DNA of 64,000 nt from Nannocystis sp. RBIL2. GTDB taxonomy: Bacteria > Myxococcota_A > Polyangia > Nannocystales > Nannocystaceae. This document shows, piece by piece, positions 1 through 7,915 of this stretch (the stretch's first letter is position 1; each line of letters opens with the position of its first letter). The notes beneath the pieces are model-generated. The model was not told the DNA's origin and searched no databases. It saw only the letters and a program-made list of their open reading frames with translations. Made by a program: the position numbers and the translations under genes. The stretch covers positions 1,580,001 through 1,644,000 of the forward strand of contig NZ_JAPNJW010000001.1 in assembly GCF_026626745.1 (NCBI RefSeq), given 5' to 3'.

Positions 1-195
1 GCCAACACCAATGGCACCTACCAGATCTGCGCGGACACCATCTATCTGCGCAACGCGCCCAACGGCCCCGCGATCGACACGCTCAAGGGCGGCACCCACT
101 TCGAGGTGACCTCGAACGCCGGCGGCAACTGGGTGCATGGCTACTCTTATTGGGCCCAGAAGTCGGGCTGGCTGCAGAACGGTTGGTTCTGCTGA
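1..195 (+). CDS. C-terminal end of a secreted SH3-like domain protein (5' end outside window)
   Basis: The first 64 codons are open and end in TGA at 193-195. The segment reads like the end of a bacterial SH3 (SH3b) domain: a Y-L-R-N-A-P-N-G stretch followed by a Gly-rich turn, an N-W-V motif and W-x-x-x-G-W-L-Q-N-G-W near the end, with two cysteines (C16 and the last residue) that could form a disulphide. Such domains bind peptidoglycan or protein partners outside the cytoplasm. Start and N-terminal domains are not visible. Domain call is moderate; biological role unknown. Confidence 0.6.
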   Translation, partial: ANTNGTYQICADTIYLRNAPNGPAIDTLKGGTHFEVTSNAGGNWVHGYSYWAQKSGWLQNGWFC

Positions 196-418
196 GAGCC
201 TCTGTCGAGGCTCGATCGAACCGTCGATCGTGCGAGGGCCGACGAAGGGCCAATACGATTCGCTGTACGTCCTGCTCGACATCGACAGCCGCTGCGCCTT
301 CGGCTGAACCCTGGCGCGAGACCGCGCACGTTGCGCTCCTGGGGAAAAATCCGCCGCGCGGTGCCGTTCCATCGGCACTGCCGCTTGATCGAGTTTCCCA
401 AGGAGGCGACTCTATACC

Positions 419-1513
419 GTGTCTCCATGGCTTCCGGCGCTGCTCGCCGTCCTGTCGCTCGGGGCGCCGCCGGCCCGATCCGGCCGCGACGCGATCGACG
501 TTCGCTGGCACGCGCCGCCCACGTGCCCGGACGAGGCCAGCGTTCGCGCTGCGATCGAGCGCTACGTCCGACGACCTCTCTCCGAGATCCGCGATCGTCG
601 GCTGTCGATCATTGCCACCGCGCATCCGGCCGAATCGCACTGGTCGCTGACGATTTACACCGTCACCGCCGAGGGGACCCAGGAGCGCTCGATCCGCTAT
701 GCGCACGGTTGCTCGCCGCTGGCCGACGCCGCCGCGGTGCTGATCGCCATGACGATCGACCCGCAGGTGCTCGGCCGCCTCGACGCAGCCGCCCTCGAAC
801 TCGTGACCAGCGGGCCCGACGCTGCCCCGCCCGCGGAGCAGCCCATCTCTGCTCCCAAGCCGCCCCCCGCGCCCCCGGAACCCCCCGCAGAGCGACCGCC
901 CGACCCTCCGGTCGCGGCCCCCGTGGCGCCCGCCCAGCCCTCCGCGCCATCTGCGCCGCCGCCGCGGCGCCGCCTGACACCGCGCGCCGCGGTTCGCCTC
1001 GCCGGCAGCCTCGGCTGGGGTGACCTCCCGTCCGTCGGCGGTGGTCTCGGCCTCGCGCTGGCCCTGCGTCTGGGCCGGTTTCAGACCGAGCTGGCGGCGG
1101 GCGGCTGGTTCCTGCGCAGCGTCAAGCTCGCCCTCCCTGGCGCCTCCGGGGCCGTGTTCGACCTGTGGAACCTCAGCGTGCGCGCCGGCTACGTCGTCCC
1201 CGCCGGCCGGCGCCTCGAAGTCCCGCTGCTGCTCGGCCTCGAGGCGGGCCAGCTCCACGTCCGCGGCGTCCGGCTCGTCGGCCCGGACGAGGCCCGCACC
1301 CCGTGGTTCGCCGTCGTCCTCTCGCCCGGGCTCGCCATCATCCCGCGCGAGTTCATCGCCATCGTGCTCGGTCTCGACGTCCTCGTCCCCGTGACGCGGC
1401 CCCGGTTCGTCGTCGAGGACGCGAGCGAGATCTTCCGCCCGCAGCCGATCGGCCTCCGCGGGTCTTTGGGCCTCGAATTCCGCTTTCCGAACCGGCGCTC
1501 ACGATCGCGTTGA
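419..1513 (+). CDS. hypothetical secreted/envelope protein with Pro-rich linker, upstream of an ECF sigma gene
   Basis: 364 residues from GTG at 419, preceded by AAGGAGG at 400-406, which decides the start. Residues 1-20 form a signal-like hydrophobic stretch. Residues 25-140 form a conserved-looking domain (W-H-A-P-P-x-C-P-D-E at about 30). A Pro/Ala/Glu linker covers about 145-185, and a beta-rich C-terminal half has alternating hydrophobics like an outer-membrane barrel. This architecture is common in myxobacteria next to sigma-70 genes, where the protein may sense or carry an envelope signal. The sigma gene follows after 31 bp, so co-transcription is likely. Function is not recognised. 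Confidence 0.75.
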   Translation: MSPWLPALLAVLSLGAPPARSGRDAIDVRWHAPPTCPDEASVRAAIERYVRRPLSEIRDRRLSIIATAHPAESHWSLTIYTVTAEGTQERSIRYAHGCSPLADAAAVLIAMTIDPQVLGRLDAAALELVTSGPDAAPPAEQPISAPKPPPAPPEPPAERPPDPPVAAPVAPAQPSAPSAPPPRRRLTPRAAVRLAGSLGWGDLPSVGGGLGLALALRLGRFQTELAAGGWFLRSVKLALPGASGAVFDLWNLSVRAGYVVPAGRRLEVPLLLGLEAGQLHVRGVRLVGPDEARTPWFAVVLSPGLAIIPREFIAIVLGLDVLVPVTRPRFVVEDASEIFRPQPIGLRGSLGLEFRFPNRRSRSR

Positions 1514-1544
1514 TAATTTTCCCGGTCTCGCGGAACCAAGGACC

Positions 1545-2069
1545 GTGCCCTCCGCCGCCGCGCTCGCGCAGCTCGAAGCGCTCTACCGCGAGCACCACGG
1601 CTACGTGTGGCGCAGCCTGCAGCGCCTCGGCGTGCCCGAGCCCCACGTCGCCGACGCCATGCACGACGTCTTTCTCGTCGTCGCCCGGCGCCTGCACGAA
1701 TTCGAGCACCGCGCTGCCATGCGTACCTGGCTGTTCGCCATCGCGTTCCGCGTCGCTCAGGGCTTCCACCGCGACCGCCAGCGGCAGTCGCAGCGGGAGC
1801 AGCCCCTCGACGATCCCGACGCAGGTCCAGCCCCTGGCACCTCCGTCGACAACTCGATCGCCCTGCACCAATTGTTGCAGCGGCTCGATGACGACAAACG
1901 CGCCGTCTTCATCCTCGCTCACCTCGAGGGCATGACCGCCGCCGAGATCGCCACGGTCCTCGGCCTGAAGGTCCCGACCGTCTATTCGCGGTTGCGGCTC
2001 GCCCGCGAGGCGATCGAGCGGGCACTGACCGACGCTCCGTCCCACTCTCCGCGGAGGGCCCAGCGATGA
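1545..2069 (+). CDS. RNA polymerase sigma factor, ECF (sigma-70 family)
   Basis: 174 residues from GTG at 1545 with AAGGA just upstream. Region 2 lies at about residues 15-80, with A-D-A-M-H-D-V-F-L-V-V-A and the W-L-F-A-I-A-F-R helix. Region 4 lies at about 105-162, with the helix-turn-helix E-G-M-T-A-A-E-I-A-T-V-L-G and P-T-V-Y-S-R-L. There is no region 3, as usual for ECF sigmas. It directs RNA polymerase to a specific regulon, normally held inactive by an anti-sigma. The stop overlaps the start of the next gene (ATGA), so that membrane protein is translationally coupled and may be the regulator. Confidence 0.93.
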   Translation: MPSAAALAQLEALYREHHGYVWRSLQRLGVPEPHVADAMHDVFLVVARRLHEFEHRAAMRTWLFAIAFRVAQGFHRDRQRQSQREQPLDDPDAGPAPGTSVDNSIALHQLLQRLDDDKRAVFILAHLEGMTAAEIATVLGLKVPTVYSRLRLAREAIERALTDAPSHSPRRAQR

Positions 2070-2794
2070 ACCGACTCGGCGAACGTCTGCAGCCATTGAT
2101 CGACGCCGAACAGCGCTGCCCCGGCCCGACCCCCGAGGCCGTCGCCGATTGCTGGGAGCGGATCGCCGCCGACGTGCAGCGCGGCAGCTTCCCGGCGCTC
2201 GACGTCCCGCCTCCCCTGCCCCCGCGCAGCCCGCTCCTATGGCTCGCCCTCGTCGTCCTTGGCGCCGGCCTCGTCGGTGCCGTCGCGTATGGGTCGCGCA
2301 CCGCCGAGCCCGCCCCGGTTGCCACGGTCGCTGTGCCGACGCCTGCCCCCGTTGCCCCGATGCTCCCCCCGCCGCCTCCGCCTGCGCCCGTCCTTGTGGA
2401 CACTCCGGCCCCCTTGCCGCCGGCGGAGCTCTCCGAGCCCTCCAGGCCCGCAGAGCCCGTCAAGCCCGTCGCCCCGAAGACGCGACCTCCCCGCCCCACG
2501 CCCGCCGTCGAACAGGACACCTTCGCCGCCGAGCTGCGCCTGCTGGCTCAGGGCCAGGCCGCGCTGAATCGCCACGATCACGCCGGGGCCCTGAAGATCG
2601 CCGACCAGTATCAGAAGACCTATCCCAAGGGACATTTCATGGAGGATCGTGACGCCCTGCGCGTCGTCGCCCTGTGTGGCGCCGCCTCGCCCAGGGCCGC
2701 GACCGCCGCCCGCCGCTTCCTCCGCGCCTATCCGAGCTCCATCCACGCGGCCCGCGTCCGTGACGCATGCGCCGTTCCGTCCGACAACCCTTGA
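2066..2794 (+). CDS. single-pass membrane protein, possible anti-sigma partner
   Basis: 242 residues starting inside the sigma stop codon (ATGA at 2066). A short cytoplasmic N-terminus is followed by one transmembrane helix at about 55-76 (W-L-A-L-V-V-L-G-A-G-L-V-G), a Pro/Ala/Val-rich periplasmic linker to about 150, and a C-terminal alpha-helical stretch (A-A-E-L-R-L-L-A-Q-G-Q-A-A-L) resembling a tetratricopeptide pair, with D-Q-Y-Q-K-T-Y-P-K-G. The coupling to the sigma gene and the topology fit an anti-sigma or signal transmitter. There is no zinc-binding anti-sigma motif (H-x3-C-x2-C), so this role is inference from position. Confidence 0.75.
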   Translation: MNRLGERLQPLIDAEQRCPGPTPEAVADCWERIAADVQRGSFPALDVPPPLPPRSPLLWLALVVLGAGLVGAVAYGSRTAEPAPVATVAVPTPAPVAPMLPPPPPPAPVLVDTPAPLPPAELSEPSRPAEPVKPVAPKTRPPRPTPAVEQDTFAAELRLLAQGQAALNRHDHAGALKIADQYQKTYPKGHFMEDRDALRVVALCGAASPRAATAARRFLRAYPSSIHAARVRDACAVPSDNP

Positions 2795-2833
2795 TCTTTC
2801 ACCCCGTCTCGTCACGACTCGAGGAAATCGCCG

Positions 2834-4009
2834 ATGCCCCGACTTTCATCTTTAGCGTACACCCTGCTCATTCCCACCCTTACCGTCGCCTGCCAGACCA
2901 CCGTCAACCTCACCGAAGGTACCGCGACGAATACGCAGGTCAGCACCGGCGACACCAGCCCCGACGACAGCGGCACGCTCGATCCGCAAACGACCGGCGA
3001 TTGCGCCCCCGGCGACGAAGGCTGTCCTTGCTACGGCAACGGGACGTGCAACGACGGGCTCGTGTGCAACGGACAGGTGCTTTGCGAGCCGCTCCCGGGC
3101 AACACGACCGGCGATTCCACCAGCACCACTGGCACCACTGGCACCACCGGCACCACCACCGGCACCACCGGCACCACGACCGACGTCACGACCGGCGACA
3201 CCAGCAGCACGACCAGTGATACGACCGGGTCCACCAGCGACGACACGACCGGCGGTGTCGATCCGGGCTGCGGCGACGTCCCCGACGACATGGTCTGCAT
3301 CCCGGCCGACAGCTTCGAGATGGGCACGAGCCTCAACATCTTCCAGGACTTCGAGGTCAGTCCCTTCGAGAAACCGGCCCACATGGTGACGCTCACCCAG
3401 ACCTATTGGATGGACCAGAACGAGGTCACGGTCGAGGACTACGCCGTATGCTGGGCCCTCCAGGTCTGTGAGCTGCCCATGCAGGGCCAGGGCTACAACT
3501 GGGGCGTCGCCAACAAGGAGAAGCACCCCATCAACGGCGTGAACTGGTACCAGGCCAAAGCCTACTGCGAATGGAAGGGCAAGCGGCTCCCGACCGAGGC
3601 CGAGTGGGAGCTGGCGGCTCGCGGCACCGACGGTCGCATGTATCCCTGGGGCGACGCCAAGCCGACCTGCGAGCATGTGGTGTCGGACTCCTGCAGCACT
3701 TCCGGAACCCAGGTAGTCGGCTCCAGGCCGCTCGGTGCCTCGCCCTACGGCCTCCTCGACATGGGCGGCAACGTCATCGAGTGGTGCGCCGACTACTTCA
3801 AGGACGACTATTACTACCAGTCGCCCGCGGTCGATCCGAAGGGGCCGGCGGACGGCACCAAACGCTCGGCGCGCTCGTTCATGCCCCCTCTCTACGATAT
3901 CAATATCGCTGCACTCGGACGGGCCACCTACCGCGCCGGTTACTCGCCCCTCCTCCAGGACGTGAATCCGGCCGTGATGGGCATCCGCTGCGCTCAGACT
4001 GCACCCTGA
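2834..4009 (+). CDS. SUMF1/formylglycine-generating-enzyme-like lipoprotein
   Basis: 391 residues, start ATG 2834 with GAGGAA upstream. A signal peptide ends at Cys20 (L-T-V-A-C). A Cys-rich patch (G-N-G-T-C-N-D-G-L-V-C) is followed by a Thr/Gly/Asp linker (about 95-145). A FGE-sulfatase fold spans about 150-389, with R-L-P-T-E-A-E-W-E-L-A-A-R-G, Y-P-W-G-D and G-G-N-V-I-E-W-C. The cysteine pair that real formylglycine-generating enzymes use (in the region between E-W-x-x-D and the final R) is absent, so catalysis on sulfatases is unlikely. The fold may serve as a surface-exposed binding domain, as in many myxobacterial paralogues. Confidence 0.88.
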   Translation: MPRLSSLAYTLLIPTLTVACQTTVNLTEGTATNTQVSTGDTSPDDSGTLDPQTTGDCAPGDEGCPCYGNGTCNDGLVCNGQVLCEPLPGNTTGDSTSTTGTTGTTGTTTGTTGTTTDVTTGDTSSTTSDTTGSTSDDTTGGVDPGCGDVPDDMVCIPADSFEMGTSLNIFQDFEVSPFEKPAHMVTLTQTYWMDQNEVTVEDYAVCWALQVCELPMQGQGYNWGVANKEKHPINGVNWYQAKAYCEWKGKRLPTEAEWELAARGTDGRMYPWGDAKPTCEHVVSDSCSTSGTQVVGSRPLGASPYGLLDMGGNVIEWCADYFKDDYYYQSPAVDPKGPADGTKRSARSFMPPLYDINIAALGRATYRAGYSPLLQDVNPAVMGIRCAQTAP

Positions 4010-4071
4010 GCGCACGAGCGGCATGTCTTGGACTCGTGGGGCTCCTCGAGCCTTCCGCACGGATCGCCGCG

Positions 4072-4091
4072 GGCGAGGCGTGAGCCTCGCC
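4072..4091 (+). terminator. hairpin after the SUMF1-like gene
   Basis: GGCGAGGC at 4072-4079 and GCCTCGCC at 4084-4091 pair perfectly (8 bp) around GTGA, 62 bp past the stop at 4009. No clear T run follows, so termination is probable rather than certain. Confidence 0.5.
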
Positions 4092-4099
4092 GTATATGA

Positions 4100-4297
4100 T
4101 TCGCTCGTGGAGCGCCTGGACCGGAGACGTTCCAGCGGGCGCTCTACGGGAACACGAGTCTCGACCAGCGCACGTCCAGCGACCACGTCGTCCCGCGGCT
4201 CGCGCTGGGCCGCGCGGCGGGCCGCAGCGATGCGCCGGTCGCGCGGATGCTGGTTCGCGCTCATCCCGGCTGGTTCACGCGGCATGAGGCGCCCGGA
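4100..4297 (+). pseudogene. decayed gene fragment with coding-like codon use
   Basis: The reading frame that follows the TGA at 4097-4099 gives about 66 codons with almost all third positions G or C and a protein-like composition (F-Q-R-A-L-Y-G-N-T-S-L-D-Q, then D-H-V-V-P-R-L-A-L-G-R, then M-L-V-R-A-H-P-G-W-F). There is no start codon or ribosome site. After about 4297 the frame runs on into non-coding-like sequence. I take it as the remnant of a deleted gene; the family is not recognised. Confidence 0.4.
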
Positions 4298-4380
4298 ACG
4301 GCGTCAACGGCGAATGGGAGGTGCTTTCATTTTTTAGAAGATTTTCTGACGGGTCCGAGCTCGGCCGGAGATTGCCCGGC

Positions 4381-5022
4381 ATGCACTCGATGCGCCGTCC
4401 CTCCACCCCTTCTTGTATCCTCCCCCGCAGACATTCGCTGCTTCGACTCGGAGCCCTCGGCTGCTGGATCTTCGCGCTCATCGGATGCGACGAGCGTAGC
4501 GTCACGAGCATCGGCGACGAAGCAACCGAAAGCGCTGCCGGCGCCCTCAATGCGGACTGGGACGACACGACCGACTCCGACGTCGCTGCCGACGCGGAGC
4601 TCGATACGACCGAGGCCACCGCGGACGTGCCGAGCACGGGCACGTCGGATGGCGGCCACGCGCTCGACATGCCCCACGGGGACGGCTTCGGCGCGCTCGA
4701 TGTGCCCCAGGAGGGCGGTTTTTGCGCCGACTGCATCTCGTGTCTCTCGGCGTGCGATTCGGCCCGAACGCCGTGCGAGGACTCCGCCGACTATTGGCGA
4801 TGGAAGAGCGAAACGGACTGCTGGTACGCCTACGGCTGGGTCTGCTGGTACGTCGAGCCGGGCAACGACCAGGATGGTGCTTGCATCAATTACAACAGCT
4901 GCATGATCTCGGCGTCTCTGCAGCATCAATGGGACTACTGGCAGTGTGCGAGCACCCAGAGCTCGTGCCGCGAATATTCTTGCGCGCACGCTTGCCTCTG
5001 CCACGGGTGGCCGCACGAATGA
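4381..5022 (+). CDS. cysteine-rich lipoprotein
   Basis: 213 residues from ATG 4381; an upstream in-frame ATG at 4321 is less likely because it would place about 56 residues before the lipoprotein cysteine. The lipobox is L-I-G-C at residue 36, after a basic n-region and the hydrophobic segment L-G-C-W-I-F-A-L. An acidic Thr/Asp linker runs to about 110. The C-terminal 100 residues carry many cysteines (C-A-D-C-I-S-C-L-S-A-C and later C-R-E-Y-S-C-A-H-A-C-L-C) and many Trp/Tyr residues, suggesting a disulphide-knotted extracellular domain. The signal region closely matches that of the amidohydrolase lipoprotein at 13205. Function unknown. Confidence 0.8.
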   Translation: MHSMRRPSTPSCILPRRHSLLRLGALGCWIFALIGCDERSVTSIGDEATESAAGALNADWDDTTDSDVAADAELDTTEATADVPSTGTSDGGHALDMPHGDGFGALDVPQEGGFCADCISCLSACDSARTPCEDSADYWRWKSETDCWYAYGWVCWYVEPGNDQDGACINYNSCMISASLQHQWDYWQCASTQSSCREYSCAHACLCHGWPHE

Positions 5023-5216
5023 TCGACAGCCCGCTCTTCCGTCGCGGGTCGACCGACGACCACCGGGGGCTGGTCCCGCGCGACCGCGACGGCTCGCCCT
5101 CGCCTACTTCGCGGCGCTGCTGCTGTGCCTCGTCGCCTGCGGCGCGGTGGGCGTGCCTCGGTGTGCCGGGCTGGTCCCGCTGTCCTTGAAGCGTAAAGCA
5201 AAGTAGTATTTACCGA

Positions 5217-6011
5217 ATGCGACGTATCGTGCTCCTCGGCGCCCTCCTCGGGCTCGCCTGCGGCCCCGGCAAGGGCGGCACGAGCGACACCGCCACCACC
5301 GATCCCGCCCCGACCACCGAAGGCAGCGGGACGTCGAGCGCCTCGACGGTGGGGGATTCGACGGTCGCCGACCCGACCGTCGCGCCGACGACCGCCGACC
5401 CGACGACGGGCACCACGTCCACCGGCGAGGCGACCACCGGGGACCCGGCGTGTGCGATGTACCAGCCCGAGGAGATCGGGCCGGGGCTCGACGTCACGAT
5501 CCGGCACGAAGGCGACGCGCCGGTGTGGGTCCGCGCGCTCGACTGCTCGGGCCTCGTCGACCTGGACATCGTCGACCCGCTCGTGCGGGACCTGTTCACC
5601 CCCGCCGGGAGCTGCTCGCCGGAGCAGTGCCACGAGTTCGTCGAGCTCGCGGCGTGCGTCCCGGCCTGTGAGGACTGCCTCGTGCCCTGGGCCGTGCGCA
5701 TCGAGCCCGGGGCCAGCATCTCGGTGCACTGGCCCGGCGGGTTCCTCGCGTCGATGATGCTGAACGCCGACTGCGCCCCCGGCGAAGGTTGCCAGGGCTC
5801 CTGCATGCGCCCGACCCAGGCGCCTCCGGGGCCGTACTCCGCCGAGCTGCGGACGTTCCACACCTGCACCGGCGCGTGCGAGTGCGACCCGACGCCGAAC
5901 GGGTGGTGCCCGCTCTTCGAGCCCGTCGCGCTCGAGGACGCGACCCTCCCGTTCACGGCCTTCAAGCGCCCGGGAGAGACCGCGCTCGACCTCGTGATCG
6001 GCGCGCCGTGA
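5217..6011 (+). CDS. hypothetical lipoprotein with Thr-rich linker
   Basis: 264 residues, ATG 5217. A short signal peptide ends at Cys15 (G-L-A-C). A linker of Thr/Ser/Asp/Gly covers about 20-75. The mature domain (about 78-264) is beta-rich with paired cysteines (C-A-P-G-E-G-C, C-T-G-A-C-E-C) and reads like a small secreted all-beta fold. The start has only a weak ribosome site; the preceding bases are AT-richer than the surroundings. No family recognised. Confidence 0.78.
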   Translation: MRRIVLLGALLGLACGPGKGGTSDTATTDPAPTTEGSGTSSASTVGDSTVADPTVAPTTADPTTGTTSTGEATTGDPACAMYQPEEIGPGLDVTIRHEGDAPVWVRALDCSGLVDLDIVDPLVRDLFTPAGSCSPEQCHEFVELAACVPACEDCLVPWAVRIEPGASISVHWPGGFLASMMLNADCAPGEGCQGSCMRPTQAPPGPYSAELRTFHTCTGACECDPTPNGWCPLFEPVALEDATLPFTAFKRPGETALDLVIGAP

Positions 6012-6231
6012 CCGTCCTACGCCGGAGGCATGTCCCGCCCCAGAGGCGAGGGCTGGCGGCTCGAGCGTCACGTGTATCGCCGAGCCTCGGCAGTGGATGA
6101 AGGACCGTCGGCTCGGGGCGATCGAAATCTCGGCCGATCCGGCATGAATCTTCGCCCTGTCGCCTGCCTGCGCCGCGGCGCATCCTCCGGGCATCACCGT
6201 CCGCCTCGCGCGGGCGCCTGGAGGACACATC

Positions 6232-6960
6232 ATGGCCCACGACCACTCCGCTCCCTCTGCTCACGCGATCGTGCCGGGCTTCGGCGCCGACCGAGCTGCG
6301 CATTACGACACCCAGGCCGCCGTCGCGCTCGCTGGCGTGCAAGCGATGTATGAGCTCGGCGTCAGCGCGCTCGCCAGCCAGCTGGATGGCCAGGAGGCGG
6401 CGTCCCTGCTGTTCGTCGGGCTGGGCACGGGCGCGGAGCTGGCGCCTTATGGCCAGTTCGACGTCCCGGGCTGGCGCTTCACCGGCGTCGACCCGTCCGA
6501 CGCCATGCTCGCGGTCGCCCGGGAGCGCCTGGCAGCCGAGGGGCTGCTCTCGCGGACGCATCTGCACGTCGGCGAGCTGCACAGCCTGCCTCCCGGGCCC
6601 CCGTTCGACGGCGCGCAGATGCTGGGGGTGCTGCACCATGTGCCAGAGACGGAGCGCTCAGGGCTGCTGCGCGAGGTGACCCGGCGGCTCAAGCCCGGCG
6701 CGCCGCTCGTCGTGGGCTGCCGCGTCGGCATGGACCCGGCGCTGTGGGACGTGGAGCTGCGGCGGTGGCGTGCCCATGGCATCCCGCAGGAGGAGCTGGA
6801 GCGTCGGCGTCAGGGCCTGATGTCGATGCGGTTCATCGAGTCCGATGCTGCGCTGTTCGAGTTGTTCGCGCAGGCAGGGCTGGTGGCGCCGCGGCCGCTC
6901 TTCGTCTCGCTGCAGTTCAAGGTGTTCCTCGTGCGCTGCGAGCCGGGCGCTACGGGCTGA
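6232..6960 (+). CDS. class I SAM-dependent methyltransferase
   Basis: 242 residues, ATG 6232 with GGAGG six bases upstream. Motif I is L-F-V-G-L-G-T-G-A-E-L at about 60-70. The acidic end of strand 2 is F-T-G-V-D-P-S-D-A-M-L. Motif IV is G-A-Q-M-L-G-V-L-H-H-V-P, followed by the L-R-E-V-T-R-R-L-K-P-G-A-P-L-V motif. This is the methyltransferase-25-like arrangement that transfers a methyl group from S-adenosylmethionine to a small molecule or RNA. The C-terminus (about 170-242) is helical and would define the substrate, which cannot be read from sequence. Single gene; the neighbours give no pathway. Confidence 0.88.
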   Translation: MAHDHSAPSAHAIVPGFGADRAAHYDTQAAVALAGVQAMYELGVSALASQLDGQEAASLLFVGLGTGAELAPYGQFDVPGWRFTGVDPSDAMLAVARERLAAEGLLSRTHLHVGELHSLPPGPPFDGAQMLGVLHHVPETERSGLLREVTRRLKPGAPLVVGCRVGMDPALWDVELRRWRAHGIPQEELERRRQGLMSMRFIESDAALFELFAQAGLVAPRPLFVSLQFKVFLVRCEPGATG

Positions 6961-7093
6961 GCCGCCGGGCCTGGGCGCGCATGGGCCATGGTTGCTCGGC
7001 GCGTAGAGCTCGGACGTCATGCTCACGACATGCAACCTGTCCCAAAGGCCACGCGGCGGCGGGGATCGAGCATGGCTCACCGCGCCGCGTCGC

Positions 7094-7555
7094 CTACGGA
7101 TCGCGGCCGGCGAGCTCCCAGGCCCACAGGAGCTCGTCCCCCTCGTCGCCCTCACCGACCCAACCGTTCAGCAGGCACCAGGGATCGCCGAGCTCGGAGA
7201 AGTCGACGCTGGCGTCGAGGGTGTACCCGACGCGGGCGTCCTCCTCGGGCACCTTGCCGGCGCGCGCCCAGTCCCGGCGTAACACGAACGTGAACCGGCC
7301 GTGCTGGAACGCGAAGATCCGCGCGGTGACGGGGTGGATCATCAGGTGGTGGTACGAGAGGTCGAACTTCGCGTCCTCGGGGACACTGCGGCCCCACTCC
7401 CAGAAGAACACGGTGGCGCCCTCGTCGTAGCCGTAGCCGTTCGTCCCGCGCTTGAGCTGGACGGAGGGCTCCGCCTCGAGCCGGGCGAGGACTGCGGCGT
7501 TGTCGGGGTGGGCGAAGACGCGGTCACGCAGGGCGTCGAAGTCCATCGACCGCAT
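7094..7555 (-). CDS. hypothetical protein, 153 aa
   Basis: Reads leftward from ATG at 7555 (a second in-frame ATG lies at 7546). The protein is soluble, acidic and aromatic-rich (F-F-W-E-W-G, Y-H-H-L-M-I-H-P, L-L-W-A-W-E-L), with no signal peptide or membrane segment. Codon use is typical of the neighbourhood, so the gene is probably real. It lies alone, convergent with the methyltransferase. No family recognised. Confidence 0.7.
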   Translation of the reverse strand: MRSMDFDALRDRVFAHPDNAAVLARLEAEPSVQLKRGTNGYGYDEGATVFFWEWGRSVPEDAKFDLSYHHLMIHPVTARIFAFQHGRFTFVLRRDWARAGKVPEEDARVGYTLDASVDFSELGDPWCLLNGWVGEGDEGDELLWAWELAGRDP

Positions 7556-7915
7556 GGTATCGTCGGCCCTGCTTCGCCACCATCGGCTCGACGCGGACGT
7601 GTGCCGCGTACGAGCGCGGAGGAGATGGATTCGTCCGCGTCGTGACACCGCCGCCTCGCGCATGTCGACTCACACGCCCTGACGCGCGCGCTCCGTGGCG
7701 GCCTCGCATCCGTGCGAGACCGTCTCGCGCTCGTGCGACGCCGCCGCGACGTCGGGCAGTCCCGTCGGACGCCGAATTCCGCGTCACCGCGGCTCCGACG
7801 AACGCTCTGGCCCTGTCGAATCGACGTGGCGTGAGCGCGCCGCCGCAGCAACACCCGATCCGGCGCACGCTCCGGGCTGCTGGAGTCGGCGGTACGTGGG
7901 TGCTATCCCGGCCGA

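Noticed and set aside
4946..5206. Small ORF with a hydrophobic Leu/Ala segment
   Set aside because: Overlaps the end of the cysteine-rich lipoprotein gene, has no ribosome site, and the hydrophobic stretch can arise from GC-rich sequence.
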